DNA of 64,000 bases from the NCBI GenBank assembly GCA_037127255.1, contig JBANSL010000018.1, forward strand, positions 24,277,175-24,341,174, read 5' to 3'. The position numbers were made by a program, and so were the translations under genes. This document shows, piece after piece, positions 25,627-38,300 of the stretch. Numbering within the stretch: the first letter of the stretch is position 1; each line of letters opens with the position of its first letter. Source of the stretch: Persicaria tinctoria (Eukaryota > Streptophyta > Magnoliopsida > Caryophyllales > Polygonaceae). The notes under the pieces are model-generated. The model did not search any database. It saw only the letters and a program-made list of their open reading frames with translations, and was not told where the DNA came from.

Positions 25627-28419
25627 CCTGCAAATTACTCTAAAAATGTGGGAAATGAGGACAGGTTATTCATAGCCTTAACCTCAACTGCAGATTCCAT
25701 GAAAGACATGTGGTATCTAGACAGTGGATGCTCTAACCATATGTCTAGCTCTAGGAAGTTATTCAAAGAGCTTGATGAGTCAAAGAAGAGTAAAGTGAGA
25801 CTTGGTGATGACAAAGTATTGCAAGTTGAAGGCAAAGAAACTGTTGCAATCAAGATTGTGCAAGGCAGTGAGAAGGTGTTGACTGATGTGCAGTTCGTAC
25901 CAAGTCTAGCTCATAATTTGCTAAGTGTTGGGCAATTACAGCAGACATGTTATTCTCTTTTGTTTGATAGTGATTTGTGTGTGATCAGAGAAAAGAAAAG
26001 TGGTCAAATAGTAGTCAGTGTGTCAATGACTAAGAACAGGATGTTCCCACTTGATCTTGCCTCAAACATGAGCAGTGCAATGACTGCTAAAGCAAGTGAT
26101 GAAGCACAGCTATGGCACCAGAGATATGGTCACCTAAATGTTCAGAGTATGAAGATGTTGAGCACCAAGAACATGGTGCATGGTTTGCCTAGAATTGATG
26201 AGCTAGAGTTTTGTGAAGGATGTGTCTATGGAAAGTAGTTCAGAGGTTCATTTCCTAGTGGCTTAGCCTGGAGAGCAAGTGAGTGCTTGGAGCTACTTCA
26301 TGCAGATCTATGTGGTCCAATGCAGGTTGAGTCAATGGGAGGCAGTAAATACTTTCATCTTATTACAGATGACTTTAGCAGGCTAAGCTGGGTGTCATTC
26401 TTAAGGCTCAAGTCAGAGGCCTTTGAAAACTTTAATAAGTTCAAGGTGTTTGCTGAGAATCAGTTGGGAAAGAAAGTGAAAGCACTGAGAACAGATAGAG
26501 GTGGAGAATTTCTTTCAACTGAATTTTGTAAATTCTGTGATGAGCATGGAATTAGAAGAGAAATGACTGCACCCTACACTCCTGAACAAAATGGAGTGGC
26601 TGAGAGGAAGAATAGAGCAGTGGTAGAGATGGCACGGAGTATGATGAAGGCAAAGAAGGTTCCTAATACACTATGGTGTGAAGCTGTAGCAACAGCTGTG
26701 TACTTGTTGAACATCTCACCAACTAAAGTTGTGCAGGGTATGACTCCACATGAAGTGTGGAGAGGAGAGAAGCCAGGAGTGAGCCATCTAAGAGTGTTTG
26801 GATGCATTGCATATGCATTGGTGAATCTGAGACAGAAGCTTGATGATAAGGCTGAGAAATGTGTTTTTATAGGATATGCTTTGCAGTCAAAAGCATATAA
26901 GCTGTATAATCCTATAAGTGGAAAAATTGTCATAAGTAGGAATGTGGTTTTTGATGAAGAAAGTGAGTGGAAATGGGGAGGTAATACATCTAAATACAAT
27001 GCAAGTCAGCCTATGGTTGTGGATGGTTCAAGCACAGATTCTGAAACTGAAAGCATTGATGATGATGATGATCTTAGTCATGGATCACCTGCAACTCTAG
27101 TGCATCAGTCAAGTGCATCAAGCAGTAATCACTCATCTCCCTCAAGCTCTTCAGATGAGTCACCTCCTAGAAAGTTTAGATCATTGACAGATGTCTATGA
27201 TAGGAGTGTGAGATGTGAATTTGCTCTGCTTGCATCTAGTCCAGAGAGTTATGAAGATGCTAAGACAGAAAAGCAATGGCAATTGGCAATGAAAGAAGAG
27301 ATGAAGTGTATACAGAAAAATGATACTTGGGAGTTGGTTAGCCTACCTTCAAATAAGAATTTGATAGGTCTGAAATGGGTATTTAGAACCAAGTATAACA
27401 CAGATGGGAGTGTTCAAAAGTTCAAGGCAAGACTGGTAGCAAAGGGGTATGCACAGCAAGAGGGAGTGGATTTTGAAGAAACTTTCTCACCTGTGGCCAG
27501 ACTTGAAACAGTTAGAGTGGTGCTAGCTCTAGCAGCACAGTGGGGTTTGCCAATCTTTCAACTAGATGTGAAGTCTGCTTTTCTCAATGGAGAATTACAT
27601 GAAGAGGTGTTTGTGGAACAACCTCAAGGTTTTGTCAAATCTGGTGAGGAAGGGAAGGTGTACAAGCTGAAAAAGGCACTCTATGGCTTAAAACAGGCTC
27701 CTAGAGCTTGGTATAGTAAGATTGATGAGTTCTTTTTGAAGAATGGCTTTCAAAGGAGTGAGAATGAGCCCATCTTGTATGTGAAAAAGAAGAACAAGGA
27801 CTGGCTTGTGGTCTGTTTGTATGTTGATGACATAATCTATTTCAGTTCCTCACCAGATATGTTGGAAGAGTTCAAGCAAGCCATGATGTGCAAGTTTGAA
27901 ATGACTGATCTGCACTTGTTACAGTACTTTCTTGGGCTTGAAATGAAGCAGAGAAAGGAAGGCATCTTCTTATGCCAAGAAAAGTATGCAAGAGACATGT
28001 TGAAGAAGTTTAAGATGGAGGACTGTTTAGTTGCTCAAACACCTATGAATTCAAATGAGAAGTTGCAGAGAATTGATGGAACTGAGCCAGCTGATCAGAA
28101 GTTGTATAGAAGCCTTGTTGGAGGCTTGAATTATCTTACACACTCAAGGCCTGATATAGCCTATAGTGTAAGTGTGGTCTCGAGGTATATGCACAATCCT
28201 ACAAAGCAACACTTAGGTGCTGCTAAGAGGATATTGAGATATGTGGCAGGAACTCTCAGATTTGGCAAATGGTATGAGAGTGTTAAGGAGTTTAAGTTGG
28301 TGGGATACACTGATAGTGACTGGGCTGGTTGCCTAGCTGACAGGAGAAGCACATCTGGCTCAGTGTTTGGGCTAGGATCAGGGGCAGTGACTTGGAGTTC
28401 AAAGAAACAGGACACTGTG
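25627..28419 (+). pseudogene. element B pol up to the nested insertion
   Basis: The protease keeps its catalytic motif (WYLDSGCSNHM). Integrase has HQRYGHLN, a TAG at 26236-26238, then [18 protein letters not shown] and [10 protein letters not shown]. Reverse transcriptase is open with [14 protein letters not shown] and YVDD (27820-27831). RNase H begins (TDSDWAGC) and stops at KKQDTV, where element D enters. The remaining RNase H codons are at 33231-33604. Confidence 0.85.
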
Positions 28420-29670
28420 TGCTACATTTGGGATACCCGATCCTTCGCCTGTGGGCTCAAGATCAAGAACCACGCTGTATATTTGCCCGATCTTGCAATG
28501 CTCTTCCGATATCTCCTGATTAACAATTGAATTAAACTAATTAAAACCAACAATTCTTAACTTAAGGAATTTATAAACTAAAACTATTGATGGACTAAAC
28601 TAATTATTTCTAAACTAATTAAACTCAACTAAAAGCTACGGAAAATCAAAACTAACTAAATCTAACTACTGAATTACTAATTAACTTCAAGCTTAAAGTG
28701 ACTAAAGAAAGAAAGCAAAGAAAGCGAAGAAGAGAAAGCAAGGGAAGAACGATGCTGGTGCGGGCGCTCACGAAGCCGGATCCAAGATCTCCGGTGCAAG
28801 GATGGAAGTGCAGGAGTCAGGCTCCTCAGGGCGCTGGGTGTGCGAGGGTAGTCGAGGGTGCCGGCGAAGTCAAGGACGCCGGTGTGACGCTGGACGTGGC
28901 CGAGAGCCTGCGACGCCGAGCGCGCGTGAGAGCGAGACCAGGGAGTGCCAAGGAGCCCGGGCGCCGAGCGCCGAGGCCTGCGGAGCTTGGTGCTGGTGTC
29001 CACAAGCACTGGTGCCGGTGACCTTGATGCGCCGACTAGATTGCGCTCGGTTGAGAATTTGGTCGATAAAAAATAGAGTTAAATTGACGGTGATGGTGAT
29101 GGTGTACCGAAGGTAAGAGAACATAAAGGTACCGATAGTGTTTGGGATTTATAATCGAGAACCCTTTAATCCTATAAAGGGGTTTCTCAATTCTAATTCA
29201 ATCTGCTTTAATTTAAAGAGAACTACATTGTTTAAAGAGGAAACTAACAACCAATTCTAATCGTGTAAGATAGAATTTAGGTTGATAAAGATAGATTAAA
29301 AATAACCTAAAGATAAATAAACCTAACTAAGATAGAATTTAAATACTTAGGGAACAAGATATATCTAGAGGAGATGTAATCATGTACATTATTAATCTAA
29401 TTGCATAAAATAATAATTAATAAAATAATAAACTAATTTGAAGACTAGAACCGGCCCACACATTCAAGCTACTCGACATGGGCCTCAAGAGCACTCGACA
29501 TGGGCCAAGGCCCACTCGATATACAACTTGAATCTTCTTCCATGGTGGCGCCTTCTTCTTTCTTTTAAGGACGAGACTCTTTGCCATCAGTGGCCCTCGA
29601 ATCGGTCTTGAGAGCTCGCCTGGATCAAGATCATTGTTGGACCCACAGAAGGTCATCTTGATCCGCATCA
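28420..29670 (-). repeat. element D 3' LTR
   Basis: 1251 bp. Its inner 250 bases encode the tail of the internal frame (stop at 29417). The GC-rich core (about 28690-29030) is unlike the core in element E. A purine tract (reverse complement of TTCTCCCCTTCTT, 29671-29683) adjoins it. Confidence 0.9.
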
Positions 29671-30975
29671 TTCTCCCCTTCTTATCTTCGATTCGTCCTC
29701 GAATCGAGTCATTGAAGAGCAGTAGGGAAGGAGCAACCGCCAAAAAGTAACTTCCTTGACAATCGATTTGAGGTTGTGCCAGCAGAATTTGAGGGACAGG
29801 AACCTCAAAAACAACACCTGTCATAAGGATCATCGAGTAGTCAAAAGGAACAAAATCGAAATGCCCAATAACCCTATGAAATCCAGAATTATCAACATTA
29901 GGAACATTCTCAAGAGGTACAATAGCTAACTCAAGAGAAGTGTCCCCAACGTCATCATTGTTGTCGTCAGAAGCACCCAACACATCATGCGCAGCACTGC
30001 AGTCCACTTGCAGAGCAGTTTCGAGTGCCTTAATGGAAGATTCCTTTAGCGTGCGAGACACCGTTGGAAAGATCCTTGAGTCAGCTTCGCAACAAGACTG
30101 AGTTGACTCAATTCCGAGGTCGGAGTCAACGGGAATCTGTGAAACAAGTTCGACGTGCTGTGCTGAATCTGGGCCCACGAATGTGATCTCATCATGGGCT
30201 GAGGGCGCGACTGAATCAGGAGGGATAGATGGGATGGCCGCGGGTGCAGCCTGATTGGTGTCTGTGCTGCAGTGCGCTTCCCGTCTTGCAACAGCCTCCT
30301 TCTGGGCTTTGTATTGGCGTTGTCGTACCTGTTCCTTCAAAACAGCTCGAGGAGATAAGGGTAGGAGGGTGAAGCTCCTCCCAACAAACTTAAAAGCAAA
30401 GGTGTTTAAGCGACCATTATAAATAACTTGCCAATCATTTACCCAAGGCTGGCCTAAAAGAATATGACAACAATCCATTTTAACGACATCACACAACACT
30501 TGATCACAATAATTACCCATTTGAAACAAAACCAAGCATTGTCTAGGAACAAGAGGGTCAGAGTTACCGTCAGTGATACCGTTATAACTATCGTGTTGTA
30601 GTGGAGGTGTAGTTGCTAGATGGAGGTACTCGACCACCTTTTCGTTGATCAAGTTACAAGAGCTTTGTTCATCGACAATGTCCGAGAGTGTGGATGTTTG
30701 AACCACACACTTGGTGTGAAAGGTGTGCTCCATTTGATCAGCCGTCAGCGCTTCCTGAAATGGAAGTACACGTCGTTTGGTTTTGTTGAACAGGGCCGTG
30801 AAATCAGCACATTCTTGCGCCATTATGATGGCTCGACGATTTTCAGCATCTGTCAGCTCTTTGCGCATAGCCAGGGTAGAAACTTGGACGACAGAGTTAA
30901 TAATATACTGCATATCAGAAGCAGAAATGCAGTAGGTGGGGTAGGGGAAGGGTTGGGGTCGCTATCGTTCGACAT
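29417..30975 (-). pseudogene. element D gag/retropepsin-like protein, ending inside the LTR
   Basis: ATG at 30975 (MSND...PNPSPTPPT), with a one-base deletion near 30930. The frame is then open for 498 codons. It has an N-terminal helical part (QYIINSVVQVSTLAMRKEL), a retropepsin-like segment (VDEQSSCNLINEKVVEYL, CDVVKMDCCHILLGQPWV, YNGRLNTFAFKF), a charged linker (VRQRQYKAQKEAVARRE) and an acidic region (ASDDNNDDVGD). The last 85 codons are read from the LTR and contain FCGSNNDLDPG and LKRKKKAPPW. The catalytic D-[TS]-G is D-E-Q, as in element E. Function is unknown; a structural, Gag-like role supplied in trans to a partner element is inference. Confidence 0.7.
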
Positions 30976-31979
30976 GTTCCTACAATATCAAAAGAGCAAC
31001 AAGTAAACGAAGCAAAGACCAGAAACCAAGTAATGCAAGCTCTAGTGATTCCTAAGAGTGATTCAAGTTTTTAGAAATCAAAGAGCGAGAAAACAAGGCA
31101 CTATATTCAAGCAATTCCCCTGGACACAGAATTTTGCAATATTGAGGACAGCAAGTCAAAATCAAGGATAAAAAGTATAAACAAGCGGCTTAATGTGTAT
31201 AGAAAAAGAACTACAATGTGATGCTTGAATAATATGAATATGAAATAATTGACAATAGCAATCACAAGGGCAATCAAGTGCACACACTCCGTCAACTATT
31301 ATCTGATGGTTGCAACACGGTTCAGAGAAAGAGGGGTGTGACCAAGGCTCCAGTGTCGGCACAGCACAAAATCACACAAAGGAGGGTTCTTTTGTAAATG
31401 CTTGAAACCAAATAGATCATCAAACAAGTAGCAAAGAAAAGAAAGAACAAGATGCTATGAGTTACTAACTCAATCAAAGGTAAAGATGAATGTAAGCTCT
31501 TTTTTTTTTTTTTTTGAAGCTCACGGCTTACTTTTTTTTTTTGATACTAAAGACGAGCTGTTGTAAAGCTTAAAAGCAACCAAAAAGAAGAGCAAAGAAA
31601 AAAAAATAGCAATGCTACGATGATCTAAAAGTAAGCAAAAATAAAGAAAATAAGGGAAATATGCTAGAAACTGGAAAAATTAGGGTTCTTTAGTGGTGCA
31701 AGTTCATATAATGCTTTTAATCCAAGAATCACAGTTATAGGCATGATATGTAGCAACTAGGAATAAAAGATCACAACTTGCAGTCAAGAACTCAATATCT
31801 TCGAAATTAAAGATCCAAACAAAGAATAACAAAAATAAAGTGCCAATTTTGATGGGTGAACAATAAAGATTTAACTTTTATGCAGCGGCTATAGTGGAAA
31901 ATAGGCACGAAAAATAAATCACTCAAATAAGAAATCAAGAGAGTAAAGAACTTGCATTAACCTGAAATCCGATACCACT
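30976..31979 (-). other. element D leader with primer binding site
   Basis: Non-coding leader with T homopolymers near 31500. The primer binding site TGGTATCGGATT (minus strand, 31966-31977) is identical to that of element E. Confidence 0.7.
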
Positions 31980-33230
31980 TGATACGTTTGGGATACCCGA
32001 TCCTTCGCCTGTGGGCTCAAGATCAAGAACCACGCCGTATATTTGCCCGATCTTGCAATGCTCTTCTGATATCTCCTGATTAACAATTGAATTAAACTAA
32101 TTAAAACCAACAATTCTTAACTTAAGGAATTTATAAACCAAAACTATCGATGGACTAAACTAATTATTTCTAAACTAATTAAACTCAACTAAAAGCTACG
32201 GAAAATCTAAACTAACTAAATCTAACTACTGAATTACTAATTAACTTCAAGCTTAAAGTGACTAAAGAAAGAAAGCAAAGAAAGCGAAGAAGAGAAAGCG
32301 AGGGAAGAACGCTGCTGGTGCGGGCGCTCGCGAAGCCGGATCCAAGATCGCCGGTGCAAGGATGAAAGCGCAGGAGTCAGGCTCCTCAGGGCGCTGGGTG
32401 TGCGAGGGTAGTCGAGGGTGCGGGCGAAGTCGAGGACGCTGGTGTGACGCTGGACGCAACCGAGAGCCTGCGACGCCGAGCGCGCGTGAGAGCGAGACCA
32501 GGGAGTGCCGAGGAGCCCGGGCGCCGAACGCCGAGGCCTGCGGAGCTTGGTGCTGGTGTCCACATGCACTGGTGCCGGTGACCTTGACGCGCCGACTAGA
32601 TTGCGCTCGGTTGAGAATTTGGTCGATCAAAAATAGAGGTAAAGTGACGGTGATGGTGATGGTGTACCGAAGGTAAGAGAACATAAAGGTAACGATAGTG
32701 TTTGGGATTGATAATCGAGAACCCTTTAATCCTATAAAGGGGTTTCTCGATTTTAATTCAATCTGCTTTAATTCAAAGAGAACTACATTGTTTAAATAGA
32801 AAACTAACAACCAATTTTAATCGTGCAAGATAGAATTTAGGTTGATAAAGATAGATTAAAAATAACCTAAAGATAAATAAACCTAACTAAGATAGAATTT
32901 AAATACTTAGGGAACAAGATATATCTAGAGGAGATATAATCCTGTACATTATTAATCTAATTGCATAAAATAATAATTAATAAAATAATAAACTAATTTG
33001 AAGACTAGAACCGGCCCACACATTCAAGCTACTCGACATGGGCCTCAAGAGCACTCGACATGGGCCAAGGCCCTCTCGATATACATCTTGAATCTTCTTC
33101 CATGGTGGCGCCTTCTTCTTCCTCTTGAGGACGAGACTCTTTGCCATCAGTGGCCCTCGAATCGGTCTTGAGAGCTCGCCTGGATCAAGATCATTGTTGG
33201 ACCCACAGAAGGTAATCTTGATCCGCATCA
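31980..33230 (-). repeat. element D 5' LTR
   Basis: 1251 bp, TGATACGTTTGGGATACC to ATCCGCATCA on the plus strand, closely matching the left LTR. Confidence 0.9.
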
Positions 33231-33604
33231 CTGTGGCCTTGTCTTCATCTGAGGCTGAGTATGTTGCAACTGGAGCAGCTGTGAGGCAAGCTTTGTGGTT
33301 AAAGAAATTGATGCTAGATGTGGGCTGTGATCATACAGAAGCAGTGGAAGTGTGGTGTGACAACAAGTCAGCCATAGCAATGAACAAGAATCCTGCATTT
33401 CATGCAAGGACAAAGCACATAGATGTGCATCATCATTTCATAAGAAGACTAGTAGCTGAAGACAAGGTGAAGTTGAAGTTTTGTGGAACAAATGAGCAAC
33501 ATGCTGATTTGTTCACTAAGTCACTGAGTTGTGCCAAGCATATGTTCTTCTTAGAGAAGATTGGAGTGAGAGAATTTGAATTAAAGGGCGGTGTTAAAAT
33601 GTAA
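33231..33604 (+). pseudogene. element B RNase H, 3' end
   Basis: It resumes at TVALSSSEAEYVATGA, then WCDNKSAIAM, RTKHIDVHHHFIR and NEQHADLFTK. The stop is inside the LTR (TGTTAAAATGTAA). It shares the CTGTG duplication with 28415-28419. Confidence 0.9.
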
Positions 33605-33938
33605 TCAAATTCTCAGTTATGTTAGCTTAGCAAAACAGTTATTGTAATGTAGGACTAGCTGTTAGTTGACAGTTAGGGAGTCTTAGTTTCAGATTTTAGT
33701 ATGGTTGTAGTTATGCAGTTTAGTGTTAGTGGTGTAGTGCTTAAGGTAGTGGAAGAAACAATTATGAAGTGTATGGAGTATGTATTCAGTTTTCAATTCA
33801 ATCAAAGGTGTGAGACTATTGTTGAATGTGTGAGTTGTGTGCTCTCTCCTTGTCTATGTTCTGCTGTCGACAAAGAGCAACAGCTGCAAGTGTATTGTGT
33901 GTGTATCCTAGACCCTGATCCTCAATTGTATTCTAACA
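33592..33938 (+). repeat. element B 3' LTR
   Basis: 347 bp, TGTTAAAATG to TATTCTAACA. The purine tract AAAGGGCGG lies immediately upstream. Confidence 0.9.
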
Positions 33939-34408
33939 AGTTGGACTCTAAATTGCAATTAAACAAAACCAAGTAAGAAATCTCACATGCACACATAACA
34001 TACACTTCCGATCTAACAAGAAGATCGAATTTGAGAAATTAATTGGGTGTGTACCGGTTCGATTTCTGGTTATTTTTCCAAATTAGGTTATAGATGTGAT
34101 GGGTGAAAAATATTTCACCCCTCTCCTAATCCATCAGTCAATTCACCCCACCAAGATCTGTCACCCAACTTTATTTTTCATGTTTTTGGTTGAATAGATG
34201 GAAGAATCCATTGTCCACGGGTGATTTTTAACCCTAAGTATAGTGTTATTCTCGATTATTTGGATTAGATATTGAATATCCCCTTTATAATATAAAAATA
34301 AATTAAATCTACTGACTCATTTTCATACTATCTAACGGGATTCACAAGATCGATCTGATTCGAAAATATCAATGCGGGAATACTATGAAAAGCAGATTTG
34401 AAACTCAC
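33939..34408 (-). other. P450 intron, 5' remnant
   Basis: It begins at the GTGAGT donor (34408 downward) and runs to the right target duplication of element B (AGTTG, 33939-33943). It is non-coding. Confidence 0.7.
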
Positions 34409-35180
34409 CAGAACGATGCCTTTGAGGATATCATTGGTGTAGTAATTCGGCTCTTGTTGCTGCAACGCCAGAAGCTCCTCCACCATCGCCGTCTTCTTCC
34501 CCCCATCTCCTCCGTCAGCCACCCCGTCGACTTTCTTCCCCGCCCATGCCTCCTCTAGAAAACCCGCCAAGATCTGATCCCTGACTGCCGGAATTTTCCT
34601 CATCTTCTTCTCCAGCCCTTTGTAGTCCACCCACCTCAAAACCGTAAAGAAATCAGACACATTTATAAACCTGGGCACGTTGAAAACCTCATCGTCGGGC
34701 CCACTTTTCCACCTCCTCCCCAACACGGCACTCGCCACCACGTTCCTGGTCACCTGGATGAACGTCTTCCGCAGATCGACAGGCCCTTGCACGATCTCCC
34801 GGGCGACGGATCGGACCTGCTCGGTACGGACCGAGGCGGAATCTTGGAGTCGCGGAGATGAGAGGGCTTTAATGGTGGCTACGCGGCGGAGGTTGCGCCA
34901 AAGGGAGCCATATGGGGCCCAAGCAATGGAGGTGTAACCATAGCTATAGCAATCGCCGGCAAGGAAGCCAGGAGGGCGGTTGGCAAAAGCGACGTCGTTT
35001 TGGGTGAAGCAGTCCTCGACGCCCTAGGGAGAGGACACCACCAGGAAACGGAGGTAGCCGAGGCGGAGGAAGAAGACGGGGTCGTAGCGGAGGGAGAGAG
35101 ACTCAAAGTTGCGGTGGAGGGGTTCTTTGAGAAGGTGGATGTGGCCCAGTATGCATGGGTAGACCTGGTGGGCTAGGAGG
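34409..35180 (-). pseudogene. P450 exon 1, second part
   Basis: It continues the hinge, then encodes GHIHLLKEPLHRNFESLS, FLVVSSP, a TAG stop (35024-35026), ANRPPGFLAG, WAPYGSLWRNLRRVA (C-helix region) and on to NDILKGIVL at the GT donor. One extra base near 35145-35158 shifts the frame between the hinge and GHIH. Confidence 0.85.
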
Positions 35181-35305
35181 TGTAAGTGTTTGGAGAACTG
35201 AGTCCTTAACGGATCTCAGAGGCCTACTCCTGTATATATATCAATGGGTGAAAACCCTTAGGGTACAATGGTAACTGTACATGTATAAATAATATAATGC
35301 TAACA
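35181..35305 (-). repeat. element G 3' LTR
   Basis: 125 bp. The purine tract GAGGGAGGA precedes it on the minus strand. Confidence 0.92.
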
Positions 35306-38300
35306 TCCTCCCTCAGTCGCAGCTAGAGGTGAGCGAATAGCAAGACTGGAACGAAAAGAAGTAAAAAGAGGAGTAGGTAAGCCTTTTGTGAAAATGTCCG
35401 CATACTGATGTGCGGAAGGGACATGAAGAACTCGGACCTGGCCTAGGGCGACCTTCTCTCTGACGAAATGGATGTCAATTTTGATATGCTTCGTCCGCTG
35501 GTGCTGAACTGGGTTCGACAACAGGTAAACAACGGAGACATTGTCGCAGTAGACCAGTGTAGCCGATCGAAGGGGAACCCGGAGTTCGCAGAGAAGGTTG
35601 CGGAGCCAGCAGGTCTCAGCGACGGCGTTGGCAACACCACGATACTCAGCCTCGGCACTCGAGTGGGAGATGGTGGCCTGATGCTTGGAGGACCACGAGA
35701 CCAGATTATCGCCCAGGTATACTGCAAAACCAGATGTAGAGCGTCGAGTTTCAGGACAACCCGCCCAGTCAGCGTCAGAATAGGCGGTGAGGGAGTCAAA
35801 CCTGTTGCGAGCGAGATGTAAACCCATGTCAGAGGTGCCCTTGATGTACCGGATTATCCTCTTGAGCGCCTGAAGATGGTGCTCGCGGGGATCATGCATG
35901 TATAAGAAGATCTGCTGTACGGCGAAGGCAATGTCCGGTCTGGTGAATGTCAAATACTGGAGAGCACCGGCCAGACTGCGGTAGGCTGTAGGATCCTCAA
36001 CCTTAGAATTGGAGGCAGCGTCGAGCTTGGACTTGCAGTCGACAGGGGTGGTGGCAGGTTTGCAAGACGTCATGCCGGCTTTGTCGACGATCTCAAGAGC
36101 ATACTTCTGCTGATGAAGGAACAGGGTAGTAGGAGTGCGTGACACAGAGACCCCAAGGAAGTAGCTCAGGGAACCGAGATCAGTCATGGCGAACTCTGAT
36201 CGCAGCAGGGCCATCAGCCTAGACAGGAGCGATGTAGAGGAAGCGGTGAGCACGATGTCATCAACGTACAGGAGAAGATAGGCGGTGTCAGACCCTGAGT
36301 GGAACACAAAAAGGGAGTGATCAAACTGACTGCCCTGAAATCCAATGCCAGTGAGGTACGTGGCGAACCGCTGATACCAGGCGCGAGGCGCCTGTTTCAA
36401 CCCATAGAGAGACTTCCGAAGAAGGCAGACGTGAGATGGGCGGGTGCGATCATAGAAGCCTGCCGGCTGATGCATATACACAGTCTCCTGAAGGTTGCCG
36501 TGAAGGAAGGCATTCTTGACGTGAAGCTGATGGATAGGTCAATCCTTAGTAAGGGCGATGCTCAGAACTGTGCGGATGGTAGCCGGTTTGACGACCGGGC
36601 TGAAAGTCTCATCACAGTCAACCCTAACCTCCTGCGACTTGTCGTTGACCACTAGTCGAGCCTTGTGTCGCTCTAGAGTTCCGTCTGACCTGTACTTATG
36701 CTTGAACAACCACATGCAGTTAATGATATTAGTGTCCCGAGGCCTTGGAACGAGGTCCCACGTGCCGTTTTTAATAAGAGCACTAAACTCATCCATCATG
36801 GCGGCTTGCCAGTTTGGGTCCTGTAAGGCCTTGTGGGGTGATTTGAGGAGAGGAGATATGTCGGGAGACGGAGTGAGAAGGTTGTATTTGGGGTTAGGTT
36901 TGAAGATTCCGGACTGCGACCGGGTCTTCATGGAATGGGCGGGGGGTGCAAGCGGAGGTTGGTGGTTAAGTGGGGTTGCCTGCAGAGGGGGAAAGAGGGG
37001 GGCGGGGGGGGGGGGGGGGGGGTGCGGCGGCCGCTGCCAGGGGAGGGGTACCCGCCGCATGTGTTGCGGCGCCCGCTGCCAATCGATTTGGGTAGGGGTT
37101 TTGGGCGGGGGGTTGGTTCCGGATGATGCTTGTTTAAATAGGTGGCGTAGGAGGGGTGGGAATTCGTCAGAATTGGGTGGTGTGGGTGGGTTGGGGACAA
37201 CAGGGGTGGGTGGTGTGGCGAAGGGGAAGGTATGTTCGTCGAAAATCACATGGCGCGAAGTGACAACCCGATTGGTATCCAAGCAAAGACAACGGTAGCC
37301 TCGATGGTGTGGGGAGATGCCCAAGAAGACACATTTAGTGGATCGTGGGGATAGCTTGTGAGGGGCGGTGGCACTCATGTTGGGAAAACAGAGACATCCA
37401 AACACTCTAATGTGATCGTAAGAGGGGTAGCGCTTGTAGAGTGCCAAGGTTGGGATGGAGTTGCCAATGGCTTTGGATGGAAGTATATTGTGGAGATAAG
37501 TGGCCATGTGAAGCGCCTCAACCCAAAAGGGGAGGGGAAGAGAGGCGTGATGTAGGAGGGTTCTAGTTTTGTCATTGAGGGTGCAGAGAATACGTTCCGC
37601 TTTGCCATTTTGTGGAGAGGTTTGAGGACAAGAGAAGCAGAGGGCTATCCCCTGTTGTTTACAAAAGAAGCGGACGACAGTGTTGTCAAACTCGCCTCCC
37701 ATGTCGCACTGAATAGCCTTGACAGGCAAATTGAATTGAGTGCGGACAAATGTGTGAAAGTTTACAATATGACTTTGTGTTTCCGATTTGTGGCGTAGGG
37801 GAAAAACCCAAACAAAATTGGTGAAATCATCAAGGACAACCAAATAGTATCGAAAACCACTAGCACTCGGAATAGGAGATGTCCACAAGTCACAATGTAT
37901 AATATCAAATGGTGCAAATGTATGGGAATGGGAGAGACTAAAGGGTAGTCTTTTGCTCTTGGTAGTTTGACATGAAGAACAAACGGCGGAGGCCTTATGA
38001 CAAGAAATAAAACGGTTTGAACGGAGAGTGTCCAGGACATGATCGCCAGGGTGTCCTAGACGAGCATGCCAAACGTCTGAACGGAGGGTGATGTTGACAG
38101 AGGGGGCGGCGAGAGGTGTCTGACTGGCTGCGGTGGTTACTGGGTATAGGTCTCCTGAGCTATTGCACCGCATTACTGGGGTGCCCGTACGTAAATCCGT
38201 CACAAGAAAACCAAACGGGTCAAATTGAATCGCCACGTGATTATCGATGGTGAATTGGCGAACGGAGATAAGGTTTTTGACAATGGAAGGGGCAAGGAGC

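Larger units (their letters stand above)
28420..33230 (-). mobile_element. element D: non-autonomous gag/protease LTR retrotransposon
   Basis: 4811 bp with the target duplication CTGTG (28415-28419 and 33231-33235) and two LTRs of exactly 1251 bp. It lies on the minus strand: the primer binding site adjoins the right LTR and a purine tract adjoins the left one. The 2.3-kb interior codes for one gag/retropepsin-like protein and no reverse transcriptase or integrase. It shares family with element E and solo LTR F. It was inserted into element B's RNase H, so it is younger than B. Confidence 0.92.
24199..33938 (+). mobile_element. element B: Ty1/Copia LTR retrotransposon carrying nested element D
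   Basis: Inserted in the P450 intron with the target duplication AGTTG (24194-24198 and 33939-33943). It is related to element A in gag and pol but has different LTRs (364 and 347 bp). Its RNase H region is split at 28419/33231 by element D. Without that insert it is about 4.9 kb. The coding region is close to intact: stops at 25624 and 26236 are the main visible lesions. Confidence 0.95.

Noticed and set aside
28698..29124. Open frames of about 100 codons on both strands, repeated at 32237-32810
   Set aside because: GC-rich LTR core of element D, duplicated because it is in both LTRs.
24199..33938. Two adjacent truncated Copia elements instead of one split by element D
   Set aside because: RNase H codons on the two sides join at the CTGTG duplication and the outer LTRs share AGTTG, so it is one element with an insert.
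36558..37298. 246-codon plus-strand frame
   Set aside because: Antisense to the integrase and reverse transcriptase of element G; its glycine-rich part is the complement of polyproline codons.
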